64,000 bases of DNA from the NCBI RefSeq assembly GCF_051014685.1, contig NW_027478485.1, forward strand, positions 248,001-312,000. The letters run 5' to 3'. Made by a program: the position numbers and the translations under genes. This DNA comes from Ptiloglossa arizonensis (Eukaryota; Arthropoda; Insecta; Hymenoptera; Colletidae). The notes beneath the pieces were generated by a model, which worked only from the letters and a program-made list of their open reading frames with translations, made no database searches and was not told the DNA's origin. Below, piece after piece: positions 1 through 11,817 of this stretch (within the stretch, counting starts at the first letter, position 1; the number at the start of each line of letters is the position of its first letter).

Positions 1-2271
1 TCTGTTGCATCTGAAAGTAGAAACTCGCCCGATTACAACGGTATGCGTACTTTCCCCTAGGCCGTACTAGTTACTCGTTTCGAGCATCAGAACTGCGAAA
101 ATTTTGTGTTTCTCAAGCGTTTCTTACCTCCAAACTGCCATATCTCGCGAACGGATTGACCGATCCGCAAAATTTCTGTTGCATCTGAAAGTAGAAACTC
201 GCCCGATTACAACGGTAGGTGTAATTTTCCCCTAGGGCGCCTAGTTACTCGTTTCGAGCATCAGAACTGCGAAAATTTTGAGTTTCTCAAGCGTTTCTTA
301 CCTCCAAACTGCCATATCTCGCGAACGGATTGACCGATCCGCAAAATTTCTGTTGCATCTGAAAGTAGAAACTCGCCGATTACAACGGTAGGTGTAATTT
401 TCCCCTAGGGCGCCTAGTTACTCGTTTCGAGCATCAGAACTGCGAAAATTTTGAGTTTCTCAAGCGTTTCTTACCTCCAAACTGCCATATCTCGCGAACG
501 GATTGACCAATCCGCAAAATTTCTGTTGCATCTGAAAGTAGAAACTCGCCCGATTACAACGGTATGCGCACTTTTCCCCTAGGCCGTTCTAGCTATTCGT
601 GTCGAGCATCAGAACTGCGAAAATTTTGAGTTTCTCAAGCGTTTCTTACCTCCAAACTGCCATATCTCGCGAACGGATTGACCAATCCGCAAAATTTCTG
701 TTGCATCTGAAAGTAGAAACTCGCCCGATTACAACGGTATGTGTAGTTTTCCCCTAGGCCGTTCTAGTTATTCGTTTCGAGCATCAGAACTGCGAAAGTT
801 TTGAGTTTCTCAAGCGTTTCTTACCTCCAAACTGCCATATCTCGCGAACACATTGACCAATCCGCAAAATTTCTGTTGCATCTGAAAGTAGAAACTCGCC
901 CAATTACAACGGTATGCGTACTTTTCCCCTAGGCCGCTCTAGTTACTCGTTTCGAGCATCAGAACTGCGAAAATTTTGAGTTTCTCAAGCGTTTCTTACC
1001 TCCAAGCTGCCATATCTCGCGAACGGATTGACCAATCCGCAAAATTTCTGTTGCTTCTGAAAGTAGAAACTCGCCCGATTACAACCGTATGCGTACTTCT
1101 CCGCTAGGCCGTTCTAGTCATTCGTTTCGAGCATCAGAACTGCGAAAATTTTGACTTCCTCAAGCGTTTCTTACTTCCAAACTGCCATATCTCGCGAACG
1201 GATCGACCAATCCGCAAAATTTCTGTTGCATCTGAGAGTAGAAACTCGCCCGATTACAACGGTATGCGTACTTCTCCCGTAGGCCGTTCTAGTCATTCGT
1301 TTCGAGCATCAGAACTGCGAAAATTTTGAGTTTCTCAAGCGTTTCTTACCTCCAAACTGCCACATCTCGCAAACGGATTGACCAATCCGCAAAATTTCTG
1401 TTGCATCTGAAAGTAGAAACTCGCCCAATTACAACGGTATGCGTACTTTTCCCCTAGGCCGCTCTAGTTACTCGTTTCGAGCATCAGAACTGCGAAAATT
1501 TTGAGTTCCTCAAGCGTTTCTTACCTCCAAACTGCCACATCTCGCAAACGGATTGCCCAATCCGCAAAATTTCTGTTGCATCTGAAAGTAGAAACTCGCC
1601 CGATTACATCGGTATGCGTACTTTTCCCCTAGGCCGTTCTAGTTATTCGTTTCGAGCATCAGAACTGCAAAAATTTTGAGTTTCTCAAGCGTTTCTTACC
1701 TCCAAACTGCCATATCTCGTGAACGGATTGACCAATCCGCAAAATTTCTGTTGCTTCTGAAAGTAGAAACTCGCCCGATTACAACGGTATGCGTACTTCT
1801 CCGCTAGGCCGTTCTAGTCATTCGTTTCGAGCATCAGAACTGCGAAAATTTTGAGTTTCTCAAGCGTTTCTTACCTCCAAACTGCCACATCTCGCGAACG
1901 GATTGCCCAATCCGCAAAATTTCTGTTGTATCTGAAAGTAGAAACTCGCCCGATTACAACGGTATGTGTAGTTTTCCCCTAGGCCGTTCCAGTTATTCGT
2001 TTCGAGCATCAGAACTGCGAAAATTTTGAGTTTCTCAAGCGTTTCTTACCTCCAAACTGCCATATCTCGCGAACGGATTGACCAATCCGCAAAATTTCTG
2101 TTGCATCTGAAAGTAGAAACTCGCCCGATTACAACGGAGGGTGTAGTTTTCCCCTAGGCCGTTCTAGTTATTCGTTTCGAGCATCAGAACTGCGAAAATT
2201 TTGAGTTTCTCAAGCGTTTCCTACCCCCAAACTGCCATATCTCGCGAACGGATTGACCAATCCGCAAAATT
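1..2271. repeat. 13-monomer block, copy 1 (2,271 bp)
   Basis: Thirteen monomers of 174, 174, 173 and then ten of 175 bp. It begins with an A-type monomer carrying the private variant attttgtgtt (101-110), followed by two monomers with gggcgcctag. Private variants such as gacttcctc (1153-1161) and gatcgaccaa (1201) recur exactly 2,271 bp downstream, so this is a direct tandem duplicate of the next block. The left edge is cut by the window. Confidence 0.9.
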
Positions 2272-4058
2272 TCTGTTGCATCTGAAAGTAGAAACTCGCC
2301 CGATTACAACGGTATGCGTACTTTCCCCTAGGCCGTACTAGTTACTCGTTTCGAGCATCAGAACTGCGAAAATTTTGTGTTTCTCAAGCGTTTCTTACCT
2401 CCAAACTGCCATATCTCGCGAACGGATTGACCGATCCGCAAAATTTCTGTTGCATCTGAAAGTAGAAACTCGCCCGATTACAACGGTAGGTGTAATTTTC
2501 CCCTAGGGCGCCTAGTTACTCGTTTCGAGCATCAGAACTGCGAAAATTTTGAGTTTCTCAAGCGTTTCTTACCTCCAAACTGCCATATCTCGCGAACGGA
2601 TTGACCGATCCGCAAAATTTCTGTTGCATCTGAAAGTAGAAACTCGCCGATTACAACGGTAGGTGTAATTTTCCCCTAGGGCGCCTAGTTACTCGTTTCG
2701 AGCATCAGAACTGCGAAAATTTTGAGTTTCTCAAGCGTTTCTTACCTCCAAACTGCCATATCTCGCGAACGGATTGACCAATCCGCAAAATTTCTGTTGC
2801 ATCTGAAAGTAGAAACTCGCCCGATTACAACGGTATGCGCACTTTTCCCCTAGGCCGTTCTAGCTATTCGTGTCGAGCATCAGAACTGCGAAAATTTTGA
2901 GTTTCTCAAGCGTTTCTTACCTCCAAACTGCCATATCTCGCGAACGGATTGACCAATCCGCAAAATTTCTGTTGCATCTGAAAGTAGAAACTCGCCCGAT
3001 TACAACGGTATGTGTAGTTTTCCCCTAGGCCGTTCTAGTTATTCGTTTCGAGCATCAGAACTGCGAAAGTTTTGAGTTTCTCAAGCGTTTCTTACCTCCA
3101 AACTGCCATATCTCGCGAACACATTGACCAATCCGCAAAATTTCTGTTGCATCTGAAAGTAGAAACTCGCCCAATTACAACGGTATGCGTACTTTTCCCC
3201 TAGGCCGCTCTAGTTACTCGTTTCGAGCATCAGAACTGCGAAAATTTTGAGTTTCTCAAGCGTTTCTTACCTCCAAGCTGCCATATCTCGCGAACGGATT
3301 GACCAATCCGCAAAATTTCTGTTGCTTCTGAAAGTAGAAACTCGCCCGATTACAACCGTATGCGTACTTCTCCGCTAGGCCGTTCTAGTCATTCGTTTCG
3401 AGCATCAGAACTGCGAAAATTTTGACTTCCTCAAGCGTTTCTTACTTCCAAACTGCCATATCTCGCGAACGGATCGACCAATCCGCAAAATTTCTGTTGC
3501 ATCTGAGAGTAGAAACTCGCCCGATTACAACGGTATGCGTACTTCTCCCGTAGGCCGTTCTAGTCATTCGTTTCGAGCATCAGAACTGCGAAAATTTTGA
3601 GTTTCTCAAGCGTTTCTTACCTCCAAACTGCCACATCTCGCAAACGGATTGACCAATCCGCAAAATTTCTGTTGCATCTGAAAGTAGAAACTCGCCCAAT
3701 TACAACGGTATGCGTACTTTTCCCCTAGGCCGCTCTAGTTACTCGTTTCGAGCATCAGAACTGCGAAAATTTTGAGTTCCTCAAGCGTTTCTTACCTCCA
3801 AACTGCCACATCTCGCAAACGGATTGCCCAATCCGCAAAATTTCTGTTGTATCTGAAAGTAGAAACTCGCCCGATTACAACGGTATGTGTAGTTTTCCCC
3901 TAGGCCGTTCCAGTTATTCGTTTCGAGCATCAGAACTGCGAAAATTTTGAGTTTCTCAAGCGTTTCTTACCTCCAAACTGCCATATCTCGCGAACGGATT
4001 GACCAATCCGCAAAATTTCTGTTGCATCTGAAAGTAGAAACCCGCCCGATTACAACGG
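2272..4058. repeat. 13-monomer block, copy 2, missing two monomers
   Basis: It follows copy 1 at an offset of 2,271 up to about 3,822-3,849. From there it matches copy 1 at an offset of 1,921, so two monomers (350 bp, copy 1 about 1,573-1,922) are absent. The junction falls inside a shared gattgcccaatccgcaaaa stretch, as expected of in-register unequal exchange. Similarity to copy 1 stops at about 4,058, where tat replaces agg. Confidence 0.88.
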
Positions 4059-4117
4059 TATGCGCACTTTTCCCCTAGGCCGTTCTAGTTATTCGTGTCG
4101 AGCATCAGAACTGCGAA

Positions 4118-4650
4118 AATTTTGAGTTTCTCAAGCGTTTCTTACCTCCAAACTGCCATATCTAGCGAAAGGATTGACCAATCCGCAAAATTTCTGTTAC
4201 ATCTGAAAGTAGAAACTCACCCGATTACAACGGTAGGTGTAGTTTTCCCCTAGGCCGTTCTAGTTATTCGTTTCGAGCATCAGAACTGCGAAAATTTTGA
4301 GTTTCTCAAGCGTTTCTTACCCCCAAACTGCCATATCTCGCGAACAGATTGACCAATCCGCAAAATATCTGTTGCATTTGAAAGTAGAAACTCGCCCGAT
4401 TACAATGGTATGCGCACTTTTCCCCTGGGCCGTTCTAGTTATTAGTTTCGAGCATCAGAACTGCGAAAATTTTGAGTTTCTCAAGCGTTTCTTACATCCA
4501 AACTGCCATATCTCGCGAACGCATCGACCAATCCGCAAAATTTCTGTTGCATCTGAAAGTAGAAACTCGCCCGATTACATCGGTATGCGTACTTTTCCCC
4601 TAGGCCGTTCTAGTTATTCGTTTCGAGCATCAGAACTGCAAAAATTTTGA
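4118..4650. repeat. Recurring block R1 in the 175-bp domain, copy a
   Basis: Three monomers marked by gcgaaaggattg, ctgttac, aaactcacccg, cttaccccc, an aaaatatctg/catttg pair and cccctgggcc. The same markers return 6,300 bp (copy c) and 7,700 bp (copy d) downstream; the later part returns at 3,150 bp (copy b). The 117-codon frame at 4,297-4,650 lies here and is satellite read-through, not a gene. Confidence 0.8.
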
Positions 4651-7421
4651 GTTTCTCAAGCGTTTCTTACCTCCAAACTGCCATATCTCGTGAACGGATT
4701 GACCAATCCGCAAAATTTCTTTTGCTTCTGAAAGTAGAAACTCGCCCGATTACAACGGTATGCGTACTTCTCCGCTAGGCCGTTCTAGTCATTCGTTTCG
4801 AGCATCAGAACTGCGAAAATTTTGAGTTTCTCAAGCGTTTCTTACCTCCAAACTGCCACATCTCCCGAACGGATTGCCCAATCCGCAAAATTTCTGTTGT
4901 ATCTGAAAGTAGAAACTCGCCCGATTACAACGGTATGTGTAGTTTTCCCCTAGGCCGTTCCAGTTATTCGTTTCGAGCATCAGAACTGCGAAAATTTTGA
5001 GTTTCTCAAGCGTTTCTTACCTCCAAACTGCCATATCTCGCGAACGGATTGACCAATCCGCAAAATTTCTGTTGCATCTGAAAGTAGAAACTCGCCCGAT
5101 TACAACGGAGGGTGTAGTTTTCCCCTAGGCCGTTCTAGTTATTCGTTTCGAGCATCAGAACTGCGAAAATTTTGAGTTTCTCAAGCGTTTCTTACCCCCA
5201 AACTGCCATATTTCGCGAACGGATTGACCAATCCGCAAAATTTCTGTTGCATCTGAAAGTAGAAACTCGCCCGATTATAACGGTATGCGTACTTCTCCGC
5301 TAGGCCGTTCTAGTCATTCGTTTCGAGCATCAGAACTGCGAAAATTTTGAGTTTCTCAAGCGTTTCTTACCTCCAAACTGCCACATCTCGCGAACGGATT
5401 GCCCAATCCGCAAAATTTCTGTTGTATCTGAAAGTAGAAACTCGCCCGATTACAACGGTATGTGTAGTTTTCCCCTAGGCCGTTCCAGTTATTCGTTTCG
5501 AGCATCAGAACTGCGAAAATTTTGAGTTTCTCAAGCGTTTCTTACCTCCAAACTGCCATATCTCGCGAACGGATTGACCAATCCGCAAAATTTCTGTTGC
5601 ATCTGAAAGTAGAAACTCGCCCGATTACAACGGTATGCGTACTTTTCCCCTAGGCCGTTCTAGTTATTCGTTTCGAGCATCAGAACTGCGAAAATTTTGA
5701 GTTTTTCAAGCGTTTCTTATCTGCAAACTGCCATATCTCGCGAACGGATTGATCAATCCGCATAATTTCTGTTGCATCTGAAAGTAGAAACTCGCCCGAT
5801 TACAACGGTTTGCGCACTTTTCCCCTAGGCCGTTCCAGTTATTCATTTCGAGCATCAGAACTGCGAAAATTTTGAGTTTCTCAAGCGTTTCTTACTTCCA
5901 AACTGCCATATCTCGCGAACGGATTGACCAATCCGCAAAATTTCTGTTGCTTCTGAAAGTAGAAACTCGCCCGATTACAACGGTATGCGCACTTTTCCCC
6001 TAGGCCTTTCTAATTATTCGTTTCGAGCATCAGAACTGCGAAAATTTTGAGTTTCTCAAGCGTTTCTTACCTCCAAACTGCCATATCTCGCGAACGGATT
6101 GACCAATCCGCAAAATTTCTGTTGCTTCTGAAAGTAGAAACTCGCCCGATTACAACGGTATGCGCACTTTTCCCCTAGGCCGTTCTAATTATTCGTTTCG
6201 AGCATCAGAACTGCGAAAATTTTGAGTTTCTCGAGCGTTTCTTACCTCCAAACTGCCATATCTCGCGAACGGAGTGTCCAATCCGCAAAATTTCTGTTGC
6301 ATCTGAAAGTAGAAACTCGCCAGATTACATCGGTATGCGTACTTTTCCCCTAGGCCGTTCTAGTTATTTGTTTCGAGCATCAGAACGGCGAAAATTTTGA
6401 GTTTCTCAAGCGTTTCTTACCTCCAAACTGCCACATCTCGCGAACGGATTGACCAATCCGCAAAATTTCTGTTGCATCTGAAAGTAGAAACTCGCCCGAT
6501 TACATCGGCATGCGTACTTTTCCCCTAGGCCGTTCTAGTTATTCGTTTCGAGCATCAGAACTGCGAAAATTTTGAGTTTCTCAAGCGTTTCTTACCTCCA
6601 AACTGCCACATCTCGCAAACGGATTGACCAATCCGCAAAATTTCTGTTGCATCTGAAAGTAGAAACTCGCCAAATTACAACGGTGTGCGTACTTTTCCCC
6701 TAGGCCGCTCTAGTTACTCGTTTCGAGCATCAGAACTGCGAAAATTTTGAGTTTCTCAAGCGTTTCTTACCTCCAAACTGCCATATCTCGCGAACGGATT
6801 GACCAATCCGCAAAATATCTGTTGCATCTGAAAGTAGAAACTCACCCGATTACAACGGTAGGTGTAGTTTTCCCCTAGGCCGTTCTAGTTATTCGTTTCG
6901 AGCATCAGAACTGCGAAAATTTTGAGTTTCTTAAGCGTTTCTTACCTCCAAACTGCCATATCTCGCGAACGGATTGACCAATCCGCAAAATTTCTGTTGC
7001 ATCTGAAAGTAGAAACTCGCCCGATTACAACGGTGTGCGTACTTTTCCCCTAGGCCGCTCTAGTTACTCGTTTCGAGCATCAGAACTGCGAAAATTTTGA
7101 GTTTCTCAAGCGTTTCTTATCTCCAAACTGCCATATCTCGCGAACGGATTGATCAATCCGCAAAATTTCTGTTGCATCTGAAAGTAGAAACTCGCCCGAT
7201 TGCAACGGTATGCGTACTTTTCCCCTAGGCCGTTCTAGTTATTCGTGTCGAGCATCAGAACTGCGAAAATTTTGAGTTTCTCAAGCGTTTCTTACCTCCA
7301 AACTGCCATATCTCGTGAACGGATTGACCAATCCGCAAAATTTCTGTTGCTTCTGAAAGTAGAAACTCGCCCGATTACAACGGTATGCGTACTTCTCCGC
7401 TAGGCCGTTCTAGTCATTCGT

Positions 7422-7800
7422 TTCGAGCATCAGAACTGCGAAAATTTTGAGTTTCTCAAGCGTTTCTTACCCCCAAACTGCCATATCTCGCGAACGGATT
7501 GACCAATCCGCAAAATATCTGTTGCATTTGAAAGTAGAAACTCGCCCGATTACAATGGTATGCGCACTTTTCCCCTGGGCCGTTCTAGTTAGTAGTTTCG
7601 AGCATCAGAACTGCGAAAATTTTGAGTTTCTCAAGCGTTTCTTACTTCCAAACTGCCATATCTCGCGAACGGATCGACCAATCCGCAAAATTTCTGTTGC
7701 ATCTGAAAGTAGAAACTCGCCCGATTACATCGGTATGCGTACTTTTCCCCTAGGCCGTTCTAGTTATTCGTTTCGAGCATCAGAACTGCAAAAATTTTGA
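7422..7800. repeat. Recurring block R1, copy b
   Basis: Shares cttaccccc, aaaatatctgttgcatttg, acaatggtatgcgcac and cccctgggcc with copy a at exactly 3,150 bp (18 monomers), but is preceded by a different monomer, so it was joined to new left-hand sequence. The 117-codon frame at 7,447-7,800 is again satellite read-through. Confidence 0.8.
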
Positions 7801-8995
7801 GTTTCTCAAGCGTTTCTTACCTCCAAACTGCCACATCTCGCGAACGGATTGCCCAATCCGCAAAATTTCTGTTGTATCTGAAAGTAGAAACTCGCCCGAT
7901 TACAACGGTATGTGTAGTTTTCCCCTAGGCCGTTCCAGTTATTCGTTTCGAGCATCAGAACTGCGAATATTTTGAGTTTCTCAAGCGTTTCTTACCTCCA
8001 AACTGCCATATCTCGCGAACGGATTGACCAATCCGCAAAATTTCTGTTGCATCTGAAAGTAGAAACTCGCCAAATTACAACGGTGTGCGTACTTTTCCCC
8101 TAGGCCGCTCTAGTTACTCGTTTCGAGCATCAGAACTGCGAAAATTTTGAGTTTCTCAAGCGTTTCTTACCTCCAAACTGCCATATCTCGCGAACGGATT
8201 GACCAATCCGCAAAATATCTGTTGCATCTGAAAGTAGAAACTCGCCCGATTACAACGGTATGCGCACTTTTCCCCTAGGCCGTTCTAGTTATTCGTTTCG
8301 AGCATCAGAACTGCGAAAATTTTGAGTTTCTCAAGCGTTTCTTATCTGCAAACTGCCATATCTCGCGAACGGATTGATCAATCCGCATAATTTCTGTTGC
8401 ATCTGAAAGTAGAAACTCGCCCGATTACAAAGGTTTGCGCACTTTTCCCCTAGGCCGTTCCAGTTATTCATTTCGAGCATCAGAACTGCGAAAATTTTGA
8501 GTTTCTCAAGCGTTTCTTACCTCCAAACTGCCATATCTCGCGAACGGATTGACCAATCCGCAAAATTTCTGTTGCTTCTGAAAGTAGAAACTCGCCCGAT
8601 TACAACGGTAAGCGCACTTTTCCCCTAGGCCGTTCTAATTATTCGTTTCGAGCATCAGAACTGCGAAAATTTTGAGTTTCTCGAGCGTTTCTTACCTCCA
8701 AACTGCCATATCTCGCGAACGGAGTGACCAATCCGCAAAATTTCTGTTGCATCTGAAAGTAGAAACTCGCCCGATTACATCGGTATGCGTACTTTTCCCC
8801 TAGGCCGTTCTAGTTATTCGTTACGAGCATCAGAACGGCGAAAATTTTGAGTTTCTCAAGCGTTTCTTACCTCCAAACTGCCACATCTCGCAAACGGATT
8901 GACCAATCCCCAAAATTTCTGTTGCATCTGAAAGTAGAAACTCGCCCGATTACATCGGTATGCGTACTTTTCCCCTAGGCCGTTCTAGTTATTCG

Positions 8996-9018
8996 TTTCG
9001 AGCATCAGAACTGCGAAA
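8996..9018. other. Inverted repeat TTTCG-(13 nt)-CGAAA, one per monomer
   Basis: Monomer positions 79-83 and 97-101 are complementary 5-bp arms around a 13-base spacer. Variants inside the spacer (gaacggcg, gaacagcg, gcatcgg) leave the arms intact. The gtgtcgagc variant (near 600, 2871, 4096, 9347) and gaactgtg/gaactatg break them. The pairing is short and could be coincidental. Confidence 0.5.
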
Positions 9019-9021
9019 ATT

Positions 9022-9034
9022 TTGAGTTTCTCAA
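9022..9034. other. Short hairpin TTGAG-TTT-CTCAA, one per monomer
   Basis: Monomer positions 105-117 form 5-bp perfect arms with a 3-base loop, directly after AAAATTTT. It lies in the most conserved third of the monomer and is intact in the great majority of copies. Rare exceptions include gtgtttctcaag near 106, gacttcctcaag near 1154, gagattctcaag near 56,524 and the tcgag form near 6,231. Confidence 0.75.
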
Positions 9035-9069
9035 GCGTTTCTTACCTCCAAACTGCCATATCTCGCGAA

Positions 9070-9085
9070 CGGATTGACCAATCCG
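9070..9085. other. 16-bp dyad CGGATTG-AC-CAATCCG, one per monomer
   Basis: Two perfect 7-bp complementary arms flank a 2-base centre at monomer positions 153-168. The site recurs in nearly every monomer. In the frequent variant CGGATTGATCAATCCG (for example 12,920-12,935) the centre is also self-complementary, giving a perfect 16-bp palindrome. Other variants (gattgaccgatcc, gatcgaccaatcc, gagtgaccaatcc, gattaaccaatcc) break one pair. It could be a protein site or a cruciform-prone element; which is not shown by sequence. Confidence 0.85.
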
Positions 9086-10417
9086 CAAAATTTCTGTTGC
9101 ATCTGAAAGTAGAAACTCGCCCGATTACAACGGTGTGCGTACTTTTCCCCTAGGCCGCTCTAGTTACTCGTTTCGAGCATCAGAACTGCGAAAATTTTGA
9201 GTTTCTCAAGCGTTTCTTATCTCCAAACTGCCATATCTCGCGAACGGATTGATCAATCCGCAAAATTTCTGTTGCATCTGAAAGTAGAAACTCGCCCGAT
9301 TACAACGGAATGCGCACTTTTCCCCTAGGCCGTTCTAGTTATTCGTGTCGAGCATCAGAACTGCGAAAATTTTGAGTTTCTCAAGCGTTTCTTACCTCCA
9401 AACTGCCATATCTCGCGAACGGATTGACCAATCCGCAAAATTTCTGTTGCTTCTGAAAGTAGAAACTCGCCCGATTACAACGGTATGCGTACTTCTCCGC
9501 TAGGCCGTTCTAGTCATTCGTTTCGAGCATCAGAACTGCGAAAATTTTGAGTTTCTCAAGCGTTTCTTACTTCCAAACTGCCATATCTCGCGAACGGATC
9601 GACCAATCCGCAAAATTTCTGTTGCATCTGAAAGTAGAAACTCGCCCGATTACATCGGTATGCGTACTTTTCCCCTAGGCCGTTCTAGTTATTCGTTTCG
9701 AGCATCAGAACTGCGAAAATTTTGAGTTCCTCAAGCGTTTCTTACTTCCAAACTGCCACATCTCGCAAACGGATTGCCCAATCCGCAAAATTTCTGTTGT
9801 ATCTGAAAGTAGAAACTCGCCCGATTACAACGGTATGTGTAGTTTTCCCCTAGGCCGTTCCAGTTATTCGTTTCGAGCATCAGAACTGCGAAAATTTTGA
9901 GTTTCTCAAGCGTTTCTTACTTCCAAACTGCCATATCTCGCGAACGGATCGACCAATCCGCAAAATTTCTGTTGCATCTGAAAGTAGAAACTCGCCCGAT
10001 TACATCGGTATGCGTACTTTTCCCCTAGGCCGTTCTAGTTATTCGTTTCGAGCATCAGAACTGCGAAAATTTTGAGTTCCTCAAGCGTTTCTTACCTCCA
10101 AACTGCCACATCTCACAAACGGATTGCCCAATCCGCAAAATTTCTGTTGTATCTGAAAGTAGAAACTCGCCCGATTACAACGGTATGTGTAGTTTTCCCC
10201 TAGGCCGTTCCAGTTATTCGTTTCGAGCATCAGAACTGCGAAAATTTTGAGTTTCTCAAGCGTTTCTTACCTCCAAACTGCCATATCTCGCGAACGGATT
10301 GACCAATCCGCAAAAGTTCTGTTGCATCTGAAAGTAGAAACTCGCCCGATAACAACGGTATGCGCACTTTTCCCCTAGGCCGTTCTAGTTATTCGTGTCG
10401 AGCATCAGAACTGCGAA

Positions 10418-10807
10418 AATTTTGAGTTTCTCAAGCGTTTCTTACCTCCAAACTGCCATATCTCGCGAAAGGATTGACCAATCCGCAAAATTTCTGTTAC
10501 ATTTGAAAGTAGAAACTCACCCGATTACAACGGTAGGTGTAGTTTTCCCCTAGGCCGTTCTAGTTATTCGTTTCGAGCATCAGAACTGCGAAAATTTTGA
10601 GTTTCTCAAGCGTTTCTTACCCCCAAACTGCCATATCTCGCGAACGGATTGACCAATCCGCAAAATATCTGTTGCATTTGAAAGTAGAAACTCGCCCGAT
10701 TACAATGGTATGCGCACTTTTCCCCTGGGCCGTTCTATTTATTAGTTTCGAGCATCAGAACTGCGAAAATTTTGAGTTTCACAAGCGTTTCTTACCTCCA
10801 AACTGCC
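10418..10807. repeat. Recurring block R1, copy c
   Basis: Matches 4,118-4,490 at 6,300 bp, including gcgaaaggattg and aaactcacccg, and matches 11,818-12,207 at 1,400 bp (eight monomers). The private ctattta/gtttcacaag changes near 10,735 and 10,779 are shared in similar form only with copy d, so c and d are closest relatives. Confidence 0.8.
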
Positions 10808-11817
10808 ACATCTCGCAAACGGATTGACCAATCCGCAAAATTTCTGTTGTATCTGAAAGTAGAAACTCGCCCGATTAGAACGGTTTGTGTAGTTTTCCCC
10901 TAGGCCGTTCCAGTTATTCGTTTCGAGCATCAGAACTGCGAAAATCTTGAGTTTCTCAAGCGTTTCTTACCTCCAAACTGCCATATCTCGCGAACACATT
11001 GACCAATCCGCAAAATTTCTGTTGCATCTGAAAGTAGAAACTCGCCCAATTACAACGGTATGCGTACTTTTCCCCTAGGCCGCTCTAGTTACTCGTTTCG
11101 AGCATCAGAACTGCGAAAATTTTGAGTTTCTCAAGCGTTTCTTACCTCCAAACTGCCATATCTCGCGAACGGATTGACCAATCCGCAAAATTTCTGTTGC
11201 TTCTGAAAGTAGAAACTCGCCCGATTACAACGGTATGCGTACTTCTCCGCTAGGCCGTTCTAGTCATTCGTTTCGAGCATCAGAACTGCGAAAATTTTGA
11301 GTTTCTCAAGCGTTTCTTATCTGCAAACTGCCATATCTCGCGAACGGATTGATCAATCCGCATAATTTCTGTTGCATCTGAAAGTAGAAACTGGCCCGAT
11401 TACAACGGTTTGCGCACTTTTCCCCTAGGCCGTTCCGGTTATTCATTTCGAGCATCAGAACTGCGAAAATTTTGAGTTTCTCAAGCGTTTCTTACATCCA
11501 AACTGCCATATCTCGCGAACGGATTGACCAATCCGCAAAATTTCTGTTGCTTCTGAAAGTAGAAACTCGTCCGATTACAACGGTATGCGCACTTTTCCCC
11601 TAGGCCGTTCTAATTATTCGTTTCGAGCATCAGAACTGCGAAAATTTTGAGTTTCTCGAGCGTTTCTTACCTCCAAACTGCCATATCTCGCGAACGGAGT
11701 GACCAATCCGCAAAATTTCTGTTGCATCTGAAAGTAGAAACTCGCCCGATTACATCGGTATGCGTACTTTTCCCCTAGGCCGTTCTAGTTATTCGTTTCG
11801 AGCATCAGAACGGCGAA

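Larger units (their letters stand above)
8918..9092. repeat. Representative monomer (175 bp)
   Basis: This copy is very close to the majority 175-bp form; the one difference noted is T for A at monomer position 39 (acatcgg for acaacgg). Reading from tctgttgcat it contains the T/C-rich run and CCTAGG at 51-62, an inverted repeat at 79-101, AAAATTTT at 99-106, a TTGAG/CTCAA hairpin at 105-117, TCGCGA at 146-151, a 16-bp dyad at 153-168 and a CAAAA motif at 169-173. A hand count of the majority form gives A+T 56%, C 45, G 32 and 13 CpG. Confidence 0.95.

Noticed and set aside
4297..4650. 117-codon open frame, with a near-identical one at 7,447-7,800 and shorter ones at 10,597, 11,997 and 12,347
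   Set aside because: They are read-through of the satellite. Similar frames recur at multiples of 175 bp, the frame shifts by one base every monomer, there is no start context or domain, and the same protein segment reappears in another frame of the same product.
8942..8963. CENP-B-box-like match on the minus strand (ACCGTTGTAATCGGG; 7 of 9 fixed bases in monomers with acaacgg)
   Set aside because: The TT of TTCG is AC. A 7-of-9 match is expected by chance about every other 175-bp monomer when both strands are read, so it is not evidence for CENP-B binding.
9016..9023. AAAATTTT as a TATA-type promoter element
   Set aside because: It is present in almost every monomer, lacks a TATAA core and any downstream gene; satellite transcription cannot be judged from it.
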